A program made the position numbers and the translations under genes. Below, in pieces: positions 7,569-14,445 of a stretch of 33,246 bases of DNA. The DNA comes from Hyphomicrobiales bacterium (GTDB lineage: Bacteria; Pseudomonadota; Alphaproteobacteria; Rhizobiales; Beijerinckiaceae): assembly GCA_019247795.1 (NCBI GenBank), contig JAFBAK010000157.1:1-33246 (forward strand), in the 5' to 3' direction. Position 1 is the stretch's first letter; the number at the start of each line of letters is the position of its first letter. A model generated the notes under the pieces. That model saw nothing but the letters and a program-made list of their open reading frames with translations. It was not told the DNA's origin and did no database searches.

Positions 7569-8765
7569 TTGGATCAAAATGACCCGGACGCAGCCCTTGT
7601 TCTGGAAGCGGGGGGTGTTCATGAGGCCGGCACGAAGGCCGTTGGCTCGGCGAGCGCGGCCCCGGGGCAGGCTTGCGCCATTGGGGCGGGCGCTCCGCAA
7701 TCGGTCGCGACCGTCATCCTGGGACGTGGTGGCTTGTTTCAGGAAGGCCTGATTTCCATTCTGAACGGCACCGATTTTCGTCTTGTCGCGTCGGTTTGCA
7801 GCCCCGATGAGGCCGCGCTGGCTCTGTTCGAAGGTCAGCGGCTTCTGCTCATCGTGGATGCCGGCGACGACTTGAATCTGGCGACCGGACAAATCGAGCG
7901 CTTCAAGCAACGCTTCCCCATGGCGCGCGTGGCCGTTCTCACGGATGCCGACCAGATCAGCAATTTGCTTTCGTTGTTTCGGGCGGGCGCCCATGCGTGC
8001 TTCGCGAGAGGCGTGACGCGGGACGTTCTCTTGAAATCGCTTGAATTGGTGGTGCTTGGAGAGACGTTCCTGCTTCCCGGCGTTTTGCCTTTGGTCCGCG
8101 AGGCTCAGGAGGAAGCGTCGATGGCCGCGGCGGCGATGACTTCGAACAAAGGATCGACGCTGTCGGCACAGGAAAAATGCGTGTTGCGCTGCCTTGCGGA
8201 AGGTCACTCGAACAAAGTCATCGCGAACAAGATCGACATCGCGGTCGCGACCGTGAAGGTGCATGTCAACTCGATTTTCCGCAAGATCGGCACGAGCAAC
8301 CGCACTCAGGCGGCCATCTGGGCAAGAAACAACATTTCGCAGGATGAGAAGTCCCCAAATCGCGCCTCGCCACCCGAAACTCCCTTGGACGCGGCTCACG
8401 ACGAGGCGCTTGTCCCGTCGCCCATCGTCCCGTTGAAGCCTTATGAAATTCCGCCGCCGCCGCTGGTCAGGGAGCGCACGAGCCGGCCGGGCCACACGGT
8501 CAGAAGCGCTTGTGCCTCGAAGCCGGGCGTGGCGCAGCCGGCTCCGCGAAAGTGCCCGCAAGAGGAGGAGCTCGACCGACGCACCCAGCGGCGCATCGCC
8601 GAGGAACAGGAGCGGCATGCCGAGTTTCTCGCCAAGACCAATCACCTGCGTGAGCTCCGCAAGGCGAGGGAGGCCGCGGAACGTCAGCCAATGGGATGCG
8701 CGACCGCAAATCTCTCCGCGGAGCCCGGGCAAGTCCCGACCTTGCTTCCTTTCAATCCGTCCTGA
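7569..8765 (+). CDS. LuxR-type regulator with a degenerate receiver domain and a long charged C-terminal tail
   Basis: A cytoplasmic regulator of about 398 residues. A receiver-like domain (about 47-175) is followed by a LuxR/NarL helix-turn-helix (about 198-252: LSAQEKCVLRCLAEGHSNKVIA, then TVKVHVNSIFRKIGTSNRTQA). The acidic pair that normally ends the first receiver strand is replaced (VILGRGGLFQEGL), although Asp97 (LLLIVDAG) remains, so ordinary phosphorylation is doubtful. The 145-residue tail is unusual for NarL-type proteins: a Pro-rich linker, then a highly charged probable coiled coil (about 315-355, EEELDRRTQRRIAEEQERHAEF). Two starts compete. A TTG at 7569 sits 8 nt after AAGAGG; a GTG at 7560 shares bases with that Shine-Dalgarno. 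I prefer the TTG. It stands alone with no sensor kinase nearby. Confidence 0.85.
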   Translation: MDQNDPDAALVLEAGGVHEAGTKAVGSASAAPGQACAIGAGAPQSVATVILGRGGLFQEGLISILNGTDFRLVASVCSPDEAALALFEGQRLLLIVDAGDDLNLATGQIERFKQRFPMARVAVLTDADQISNLLSLFRAGAHACFARGVTRDVLLKSLELVVLGETFLLPGVLPLVREAQEEASMAAAAMTSNKGSTLSAQEKCVLRCLAEGHSNKVIANKIDIAVATVKVHVNSIFRKIGTSNRTQAAIWARNNISQDEKSPNRASPPETPLDAAHDEALVPSPIVPLKPYEIPPPPLVRERTSRPGHTVRSACASKPGVAQPAPRKCPQEEELDRRTQRRIAEEQERHAEFLAKTNHLRELRKAREAAERQPMGCATANLSAEPGQVPTLLPFNPS

Positions 8766-8839
8766 GGCGTCATCGCCGGGAATCGAGGGCATCGGCCCGG
8801 CCATCCCTGCCTTATGCCGTCACCGCCGGAAAAGGCGTG

Positions 8840-8860
8840 ATGCGCGCGCCGAGCGCGCAT
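8840..8860. terminator. GC-rich hairpin between convergent genes
   Basis: A perfect 8-bp inverted repeat, ATGCGCGC at 8840-8847 and GCGCGCAT at 8853-8860, has a 5-nt loop. It lies between the end of the LuxR-type gene and the end of the minus-strand membrane-protein gene. There is no T-tract on either side, so it may be a weak or Rho-assisted shared terminator. Confidence 0.35.
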
Positions 8861-8888
8861 GACGGGTGCGGGCAAGCCGAATGCGAAT

Positions 8889-9539
8889 TCAGAGCACGCG
8901 CGGATTCGCCTGGCACAAGGCGACGACGCTGCGCAGGGTGTTTTGCTTGTCGGTGCCCGTGTAATACTCGTTGCGGACGAGCCGGCGTAGTTCTTCATTG
9001 GTGATCGCCGTATGCGTGCATGCCGGGCGCGCCATTTCCATCAACCGCGACTCGCGCTGCCCTGCCTTGGCGGTGATGACGAGCATGGCTCCCCCGGAAA
9101 GCGAGAGCGCCACGCCGACCATCGAGGCCGTCATCAGCGAGCGCCTATGCGCTTTCGCGAAAGCGGGCGGATGCCTGTCGGCAGAGTGCGAGCCGCCCCA
9201 TCGGGCAAGCCGCCAACGACGAGCGGCCGCGCCTTTCGCGCGCGCATATGCGCTGGGCTGGCGGGAGCGGTCGGGCGTGCCCGACAAGACTTCGCTCACG
9301 CTCGGGAGCAAAACGGCATCATCCGGGAGATCGCCGAAACGGGCGAGAATCTCCACCCCTTCGCCCAATGGGGCGGGAGGATCTTTGGCCTTCGCGAGGG
9401 CCACGGCGCCTCGTCCGTCACCCTCGAAATGCGCCGCCATCGAAATGGCGTGCTCTTCGTTGAGGGCCCTGATTGCGGCTTCCGCCCGAGCTTCCCCCTT
9501 CTCGGAGCGCGAATAAGCGAGCGCGAAGAAATAGGTCAT
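8889..9539 (-). CDS. Unrecognised single-span membrane protein
   Basis: I do not recognise this 216-residue protein. The first 130 residues are soluble and mixed, starting MTYFFALAYSRSEKGEARAEAAIRALNEEH. A basic stretch (about 100-134, with several Arg, Lys and His) precedes one clear transmembrane helix (about 135-157, SLMTASMVGVALSLSGGAML). About 60 residues follow, with two cysteines (174 and 209) that could form a disulphide outside the membrane. By the positive-inside rule the N-terminal part is cytoplasmic. AGGAGG lies 11 nt before the ATG at 9539; the ATG at 9548 is only 2 nt from it, so I chose 9539. It faces away from its neighbours and is probably transcribed alone. Confidence 0.6.
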   Translation of the reverse strand: MTYFFALAYSRSEKGEARAEAAIRALNEEHAISMAAHFEGDGRGAVALAKAKDPPAPLGEGVEILARFGDLPDDAVLLPSVSEVLSGTPDRSRQPSAYARAKGAAARRWRLARWGGSHSADRHPPAFAKAHRRSLMTASMVGVALSLSGGAMLVITAKAGQRESRLMEMARPACTHTAITNEELRRLVRNEYYTGTDKQNTLRSVVALCQANPRVL

Positions 9540-9935
9540 CGGGGTCATTCCCTCCTGACGTAAAGCTCTGGCGCGGTGCTTGCGATGAACCGCAGGTGGG
9601 CGCATGCCGCGCGTCCACGCAATCAGCTCCATCACCGCCCGCCGCGCCGGCGTTTTCGAAACTTCGCAAGCCAAGTGGCGGCGGGACCTTAGCGCCTGCA
9701 TTGTCAAAAGTCACGGTCCTTATCTCAAACATCTACCGGGATATCCAAAGAATGTCCTTGCCGTATCTCGTACTTTGCCGAGCGGCGGCCCTTGGCTCCA
9801 GCCGTTTTTCTCGAGTTTACCGCAAAAAATACGTGGCAACGATGCTTAAAACCGTCAAATCCCGATCGCGACGAAGTTGTTCGATGAGGAGTGATGGTAA
9901 TCGCGCCGCTTTTTCACGATGTAGTGAACTTCGTC

Positions 9936-9955
9936 ATCCATGTGAATCCATGTGA
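9936..9955. repeat. 10-bp tandem duplication
   Basis: Two perfect adjacent copies of ATCCATGTGA (9936-9945 and 9946-9955) lie in non-coding DNA. This is a simple slippage-type duplication, notable mainly because two other tandem repeats lie within the next 420 bp. Confidence 0.7.
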
Positions 9956-10061
9956 CCCGACGCGAGGAAAAATCGCGGCCTCCAGTTTTGCAGATTGCGC
10001 CGCATCTCGGCGTCACGCTCCAAAGAACTTCACCCAGTTCAAAGAACTCCCCAAGCTCCAA

Positions 10062-10141
10062 GAACACTGAAGAGGTCGAACACTGAAGAGGTCGAACACT
10101 GAAGAGGTCGAACGCTGAAGACGTCGATCACTGAAGACCTT
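10062..10141. repeat. Five-copy 16-bp tandem repeat
   Basis: Five adjacent 16-bp units fill exactly 80 bp. Units 1-3 (10062-10077, 10078-10093, 10094-10109) are identical (GAACACTGAAGAGGTC). Unit 4 (10110-10125) differs at two positions and unit 5 (10126-10141) at more, mostly at its end. Just before it, 10030-10061 holds looser copies of a CAAAGAAC-type motif with about 19-nt spacing. The unit is not a multiple of three and no gene covers it. Identical neighbours at one end with decay toward the other fit recent copy-number growth. It lies about 240 bp upstream of the transporter start, so it could serve as repeated protein-binding sites. Confidence 0.85.
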
Positions 10142-10337
10142 GAGTTCGCAGTCGGACGCACGCGCCGAACGATTCGATAGTCGGGGCTGGATCAACAAGA
10201 AATCGGACGTATATCGGTCCGACTTCGAAAACGGGAAAGCTTTCGCGTGAAACGCATAATCTTAAAGAGGGGGCTAGGCAGCCTCAAGATCGTCGCGTAT
10301 GAATTTACGAAATAAGAACCGCTGGGGGATGTGCGGC

Positions 10338-10367
10338 CAAAATGGCTCTTCGCAAAATGGCTCTTCG
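10338..10367. repeat. 15-bp tandem duplication just upstream of the binding-protein start
   Basis: Two perfect adjacent copies of CAAAATGGCTCTTCG (10338-10352 and 10353-10367). The second copy ends at the first base of the GGAGGAGG ribosome-binding site (10367-10374) for the downstream gene. If translation started at the upstream in-frame ATG at 10299, the duplication would read QNGSS twice; the strong ribosome-binding site at 10383 makes that unlikely. Copy-number change here would alter the mRNA leader but not the protein. Confidence 0.8.
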
Positions 10368-10382
10368 GAGGAGGAACCAGCT

Positions 10383-12092
10383 ATGCCATCGAAATATCCG
10401 ATGAAATTCGACCACCCCAAGCTCGCCGAAGCCTTCGACCTTCTTCGACAAGGGCGCATGGATCGTCGCGAATTCGTGCGCGTCGCGGTCCTGCTCGGAA
10501 CCTCCGCCGCCGCGGCCTATGCGGTCGCCGGACTCCCGGCCCCGGCCTTCGCGCAAAGCGCGATGCCCTTCCCTCCCGACGATCCGAAGGCCAAGGCGGG
10601 CGGGATCTTGAAGGTCGCCATGGAGGTCCAGAAGATGGAGGACCCCGCGACCTACTCTTGGGTGCAAATGTCCAATCAGACGCGCCACACGCTCGAATAT
10701 CTGTCGATGACGGGCCCCGACAACATAACCCGCCCGATGCTGGCCGAAAGCTGGAAGCCGACGGAAGACCTCAAGACCTGGACCTTCAATCTGCGCCAGG
10801 GCGTGCTGTGGCACAATGGCGAGGAGTTCACCGCCGATCACGTCGCCTGGAATATTGCCCGCTGGCTGGATCCGAAGACGGCCTCCTCCAATATCGGCCT
10901 CTCCTTCGCGAGCGCCATGGTCGAGGATTCCGACGAGAAGGACGCCAAGGGCAAACCGCTCAAGAGGATGATCAAGGGAGCGCTCGAGGTCGTCGACAAG
11001 CATACGCTGCGCTTGAACTTGAACAAATCCGTGCTCTCCGTGCCCGAGGATTTCTACAATTATCCGACGGCCATCGTGCATCCCTCTTTCAAGGCGCCGC
11101 TCTCGGACAACATGATCGGCACCGGGCCCTTCGCCCTTGCCGAACTCAAGGTCGGCGACAAATGCATCCTCAAGCGTGTGAAGAAGACCACCGACGGCAA
11201 GGACTTCAAATATTGGGGCGGCAACGTCTATCTCGACGAGATCCACTACTACAATTTTGAAGCCGACAATCAACTGAGCGCTTTTGCCTCGGGCGACGTC
11301 GACACCCTCTACTCGTTCGGCGTCGAGCAGATCGACATGGCGAACTCGTTGCCGGGCGTCATCCACGTGGCCCGGACCGCCCAGACGATCTGCTGCCGCA
11401 TGAAGGTGACCCAGAAGCCCTTCACCGACAAGCGAGTGAGGCAGGCGATCGTCAAGGCTGTCGACAACGCCGCGGTGAAGACGCTGATCTTCCCGCAGGG
11501 CGGTGATGTCGGCGAGAACCATCACGTCGCCCCGGTCCATCCCGACTATGCACCGTTGCCGCCGCTGAAGCGCGACGTTGCGGCGTCGAAGCAGCTTCTC
11601 CAGGAAGCCGGATTTGGGAACGGCCTCGACGTGACCATCGATGTCGGCAACACCGATGGCCCCTGGCACCAGACGGCGTGCGAGGCGATGCGCGACCAGA
11701 TGAAAGAGGCTGGCATCAACATGAAGATCAATGTGATGCCAGCCGCCAAATACTGGGAGATCTGGGACAAGACGCCGTTCGGATGCACGGCATGGACGCA
11801 CCGTCCGCTCGGCACGATGGTGATGTCGCTCGGCTATCGGACCGGTGCTCCCTGGAATGAGAGCAGCTATTCGAATCCCGAGTTCGACAAGGCGCTCGAT
11901 GCCGCGGAAGGGGTGCTGGACCCGAAGGAGCGCAAGGGTAAGCTCGCGGTGGCGGAGAAGATTCTTCAGGACGACGCGGTGATGATCTTGCCGCTTTTCC
12001 GCCCGGTCTACACGATCGTCACCAAGGACGTGAACGGCTACGAGGGCCATCCGACCCAATACCATCAGTTCAACAAGGTCTGGAAGGCGTGA
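10383..12092 (+). CDS. Peptide/nickel-type (family 5) ABC transporter substrate-binding protein
   Basis: A periplasmic binding protein of 569 residues that delivers a peptide-like or other organic ligand to the permeases encoded next. The start ATG has an excellent GGAGGAGG 8 nt upstream. A Tat-type signal is visible: twin arginines at residues 28-29 (MDRREFVRVAVLLG), a hydrophobic stretch, and a probable cleavage site after Ala57 (PAFA/QS). Export folded through Tat is therefore likely. Family 5 features follow, including ARWLDPKT, MIGTGPFALAEL, KRVKKTTDGKDFKYWGG and the long C-terminal lobe ending YHQFNKVWKA. It heads the operon with two permeases and a fused ATPase. The ligand cannot be read from sequence; the downstream GMC dehydrogenase hints at an alcohol- or amine-bearing compound. 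Confidence 0.93.
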   Translation: MPSKYPMKFDHPKLAEAFDLLRQGRMDRREFVRVAVLLGTSAAAAYAVAGLPAPAFAQSAMPFPPDDPKAKAGGILKVAMEVQKMEDPATYSWVQMSNQTRHTLEYLSMTGPDNITRPMLAESWKPTEDLKTWTFNLRQGVLWHNGEEFTADHVAWNIARWLDPKTASSNIGLSFASAMVEDSDEKDAKGKPLKRMIKGALEVVDKHTLRLNLNKSVLSVPEDFYNYPTAIVHPSFKAPLSDNMIGTGPFALAELKVGDKCILKRVKKTTDGKDFKYWGGNVYLDEIHYYNFEADNQLSAFASGDVDTLYSFGVEQIDMANSLPGVIHVARTAQTICCRMKVTQKPFTDKRVRQAIVKAVDNAAVKTLIFPQGGDVGENHHVAPVHPDYAPLPPLKRDVAASKQLLQEAGFGNGLDVTIDVGNTDGPWHQTACEAMRDQMKEAGINMKINVMPAAKYWEIWDKTPFGCTAWTHRPLGTMVMSLGYRTGAPWNESSYSNPEFDKALDAAEGVLDPKERKGKLAVAEKILQDDAVMILPLFRPVYTIVTKDVNGYEGHPTQYHQFNKVWKA

Positions 12093-12104
12093 GGCGAGGC
12101 GCTG

Positions 12105-12127
12105 GGCTCGGAGCTGAGCTCCGAGCC
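12105..12127 (+). terminator. Strong hairpin after the binding-protein gene (attenuator-like)
   Basis: An 11-bp perfect inverted repeat, GGCTCGGAGCT at 12105-12115 and AGCTCCGAGCC at 12117-12127, starts 12 bp after the stop codon. With its one-base centre, the likely stem is 10 bp with a 3-nt loop. No T-tract follows. In importer operons such a stem often stabilises the binding-protein mRNA and lowers read-through into the permease genes; that role is inferred here. Confidence 0.55.
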
Positions 12128-12432
12128 TGAGCGTCGAACGCGAAAGCGTTCCTTCGAATGCCCGATCGATCCTTTACGGCGAATTGTCCCCATCCGCCAA
12201 AAAAGGGGAGGCCACGACATCATCGAGCCGTGGGTGCCCGAACCTCTTCCGCGAGGGAGAGGTCGGAGCAGCGCGCGCCCGCGGGAGGCATGGGCCTCGC
12301 CTCGGCGAGGACGATAAAAGCGAGCGGTTGGCCGTTGTCACGGACGGTGGTAGCTTTCTTCCATAAGGGATATCGTTTGACCCCTGGAGGGAAAGCGTCG
12401 CCCCCTTGTCCGAGTGAATGCGGAGCGAGCCC
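12128..12432. other. Hairpin-rich spacer between binding-protein and permease genes
   Basis: About 305 bp with no supportable gene, unusually long for the inside of a peptide-importer operon. It contains GAACGC-GAAA-GCGTTC (12136-12151), a 6-bp stem with a GNRA tetraloop. A second stem has 9 bp including one G-T pair, around GCGA (12242-12250/12255-12263), again a GNRA loop. A third is CCTCGC-CTCG-GCGAGG (12295-12310). The pattern fits a decayed palindromic intergenic repeat inserted in the operon, or an RNA leader controlling the permease genes. No promoter is obvious. Confidence 0.45.
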
Positions 12433-13383
12433 ATGCTCAAGCTGATCGCCAGCCGCCTTCTGCAGATGGTGCTCATCATGGGCGTCGTCTCGGCCCTTTT
12501 GTTCTTCATCTTCGACAGCGACAAATTCAAGAAGCAGATCGCTGTCGCGGAACTCGGCGGCTTCGCGGTCTCGGCGCTTTCCGACCAGGATTATCAGAAC
12601 TGGCTCGAGCGCAAGGGCCTCAACGTGCCGTTCTACGAACGCTACGCCAAATGGGTCGGCGGCATCCTCACCGGCGATCTCGGCAAATCCTATCAGACGA
12701 ATGAACCAGTCGCGACGCTCGTCGCGGATCGGCTGAAGAAGACCGGCATTCTCGGATTTTGGGTCTTCGCGCTGATGATCCCTCTCTCGCTGACTTTCGG
12801 CATCATCGCCGGCATGAAGGAGGGCTCGGCGCAAGACCGAATAACGTCGTTCATCTCGATCGTGACGACATCTCTTCCCGAGATCGCGACCGCCGTGATC
12901 TTGATGTCGATCTTCGCGCTATGGCTCAGATGGCTTCCGGCGAACTCCGCCATGGTCGGCGGCTGGAACTGGCTGGCGCTGGTCCTGCCCGTCATGACCC
13001 TCGTGCTTTATGATTTCGGCTATGTGGCGCGTATGACGCGGGCCTCGATGGCCGAGGTCATGACCTCCCAATATATCCGCACCGCGATCCTCAAGGGCCT
13101 GCCTTATAAGCGCGTGATCTTGCGCCACGCCTTGCGCAACGCGCTCATCGCGCCCTTCACGATCATCGTGCTGCAGATGAACTGGTTGCTTTCGGGCGTC
13201 GTCGTCGTCGAGTTCTTCTTTCAGTATGCCGGGTTCGGCAAGTTGCTGCTCGATGCGGCGCTGTTCGGCGACATCTACGTGATCCAGGCCGCCACGCTCG
13301 TCGCGGTGTTCGTGGCGGTGCTTTCCCAGATCATCTCGGATGTGGGCTACTCGTTCCTCAATCCGCGCATCCGCTTCAGCTGA
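12433..13383 (+). CDS. Peptide-type ABC transporter permease (DppB/OppB family)
   Basis: An inner-membrane permease of 316 residues. It starts MLKLIASRLLQMVLIMGVVSALLFF, the usual first helix of DppB-type proteins, and contains about six membrane spans. The cytoplasmic ATPase-docking loop is visible as YIRTAILKGLPYKRVILRHALRNALI, followed by the closing helices VVVVEFFFQYAGFGKLLLDAALFGD. GGAG (12422-12425) lies 7 nt before the ATG at 12433, which I prefer to the in-frame ATG at 12418. It pairs with the next permease, which starts 11 bp after its stop. Operon order SBP-B-C-ATPase is standard apart from the long preceding spacer. Confidence 0.92.
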   Translation: MLKLIASRLLQMVLIMGVVSALLFFIFDSDKFKKQIAVAELGGFAVSALSDQDYQNWLERKGLNVPFYERYAKWVGGILTGDLGKSYQTNEPVATLVADRLKKTGILGFWVFALMIPLSLTFGIIAGMKEGSAQDRITSFISIVTTSLPEIATAVILMSIFALWLRWLPANSAMVGGWNWLALVLPVMTLVLYDFGYVARMTRASMAEVMTSQYIRTAILKGLPYKRVILRHALRNALIAPFTIIVLQMNWLLSGVVVVEFFFQYAGFGKLLLDAALFGDIYVIQAATLVAVFVAVLSQIISDVGYSFLNPRIRFS

Positions 13384-13394
13384 GGGAGCAAGCC

Positions 13395-14429
13395 GTGGCC
13401 GCGATCACCTCGATCCCCGTTTCGCCTCCCCCTCTCTCGATCCTGAAGATATTGCAGCAGCCGCGCTCGCTGATCGTGCTCGTCTTGCTGATGTGGCTGC
13501 CATTGATGCTGAACGTGATGCTCGCCGGCTCGATCAGCGAGACGGTCAGGCCTTACCTGTTGCTGCCGGCGATCCCATCGGCGCTCATCCTTTATGGCGT
13601 CGGCGTTCTGTCATGGCGTGAATCGCCTATCGCCATCATCGGGCTTACGCTGATCTTCTTTTGGCTGATCGTCGCGGTCTCGGTGCCGTTCCTGCCGCTC
13701 GTCGATCCCAACAAGCCGATCGCGCCTTTCGCGCCGATCGGCGCCGTGAAGAACAACCACTATTTCATCCTCGGCGCCGACTTCAAGGGAAGGGACATGC
13801 TGGCGCGCACCCTTTGGGGATGCCAGCGCGTGCTCGTCTGGGGCGTCACCGCGACGCTCGTCGCCTACTTGGTCGGCTGCATCTTCGGGCTCGTGGCGGG
13901 GTATCTCGGCGGCTGGTGGGATCAGGTGATCTCCTTCATCGCCAATGTGCTTCTCTCTTTTCCGGTCATGGTGCTCTTCATCCTCATCATGAATTATCTG
14001 GGAGCGAGCGGATTCAACATCGTCATCGCCGTCACCTTCGCGTCCGCGCCCGCGATCATGCGCATCGTGCGGGGGCTTACCTTCGATACCAAGAACCGCG
14101 ATTACATCTTCGCGGCTCAGACGCGCGGTGAGCATCCCTTGCGGATCATGATCTACGAGCTTTTGCCGAATGCGCGAGGCCCTATCATCGTCGATGCCTG
14201 CCTCCGGCTCGGCTACACGACGGTCGCCATCACCACGCTCACTTTTCTCGGGCTCGGCTTGCAGCCTCCCGATCCCGATTGGGGGTTGATGATCAAGGAG
14301 GCGGCGAACGTCGCCAAGTCCCCGCAATTCGCCTACATGCTGCTCATTCCGGCGCTCTCCGTGTCGAGCCTGATCCTCGGCTTCAACCTGATCGCCGATG
14401 GCTTGCGTGAAATGAGCCTGCGCGATTGA
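13395..14429 (+). CDS. Peptide-type ABC transporter permease (DppC/OppC family), extended N-terminus
   Basis: An inner-membrane permease of 344 residues, the partner of the DppB-type protein. It starts with GTG, with GGGAG 6 nt upstream. The C-terminal two thirds are typical: FILGADFKGRDMLARTLWGCQRVL, the ATPase-docking loop (YIFAAQTRGEHPLRIMIYELLPNARGPIIV) and LGLQPPDPDWGLMIKEA. The N-terminal part is longer than usual. Hydrophobic stretches at about 24-45 and 50-70 precede the normal first helix (about 77-97), so the protein seems to carry one or two additional membrane spans. It ends 16 bp before the fused ATPase gene. The extra segment is a genuine part of the frame, not a start-codon error, because no better start lies inside it. 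Confidence 0.92.
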   Translation: MAAITSIPVSPPPLSILKILQQPRSLIVLVLLMWLPLMLNVMLAGSISETVRPYLLLPAIPSALILYGVGVLSWRESPIAIIGLTLIFFWLIVAVSVPFLPLVDPNKPIAPFAPIGAVKNNHYFILGADFKGRDMLARTLWGCQRVLVWGVTATLVAYLVGCIFGLVAGYLGGWWDQVISFIANVLLSFPVMVLFILIMNYLGASGFNIVIAVTFASAPAIMRIVRGLTFDTKNRDYIFAAQTRGEHPLRIMIYELLPNARGPIIVDACLRLGYTTVAITTLTFLGLGLQPPDPDWGLMIKEAANVAKSPQFAYMLLIPALSVSSLILGFNLIADGLREMSLRD

Positions 14430-14445
14430 GCGAGGAGGCAAGGCA

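Larger units (their letters stand above)
9540..10382. other. Long gene-free region upstream of the peptide-transporter operon
   Basis: About 840 bp without a supportable gene. Small open frames exist on both strands but lack recognisable sequence or start signals. The region holds three unrelated tandem repeats (9936-9955, 10062-10141, 10338-10367), listed separately. It also holds a 6-bp inverted repeat TCGGAC/GTCCGA at 10203-10208 and 10217-10222 (8-bp spacer), and a 10-bp palindrome GAAAGCTTTC at 10235-10244. The last two lie 140-180 bp before the transporter start and are plausible operator sites. The first part must also carry the promoter of the minus-strand membrane-protein gene. Confidence 0.5.

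Noticed and set aside
10062-10141. CRISPR array
   Set aside because: The 16-bp units are directly adjacent with no spacers, and no cas genes are present.
10305-12065. 586-codon open frame on the minus strand across the binding-protein gene
   Set aside because: It is the antisense of a clear family 5 binding protein, shows no recognisable domain, and such long antisense frames are expected in GC-rich DNA.
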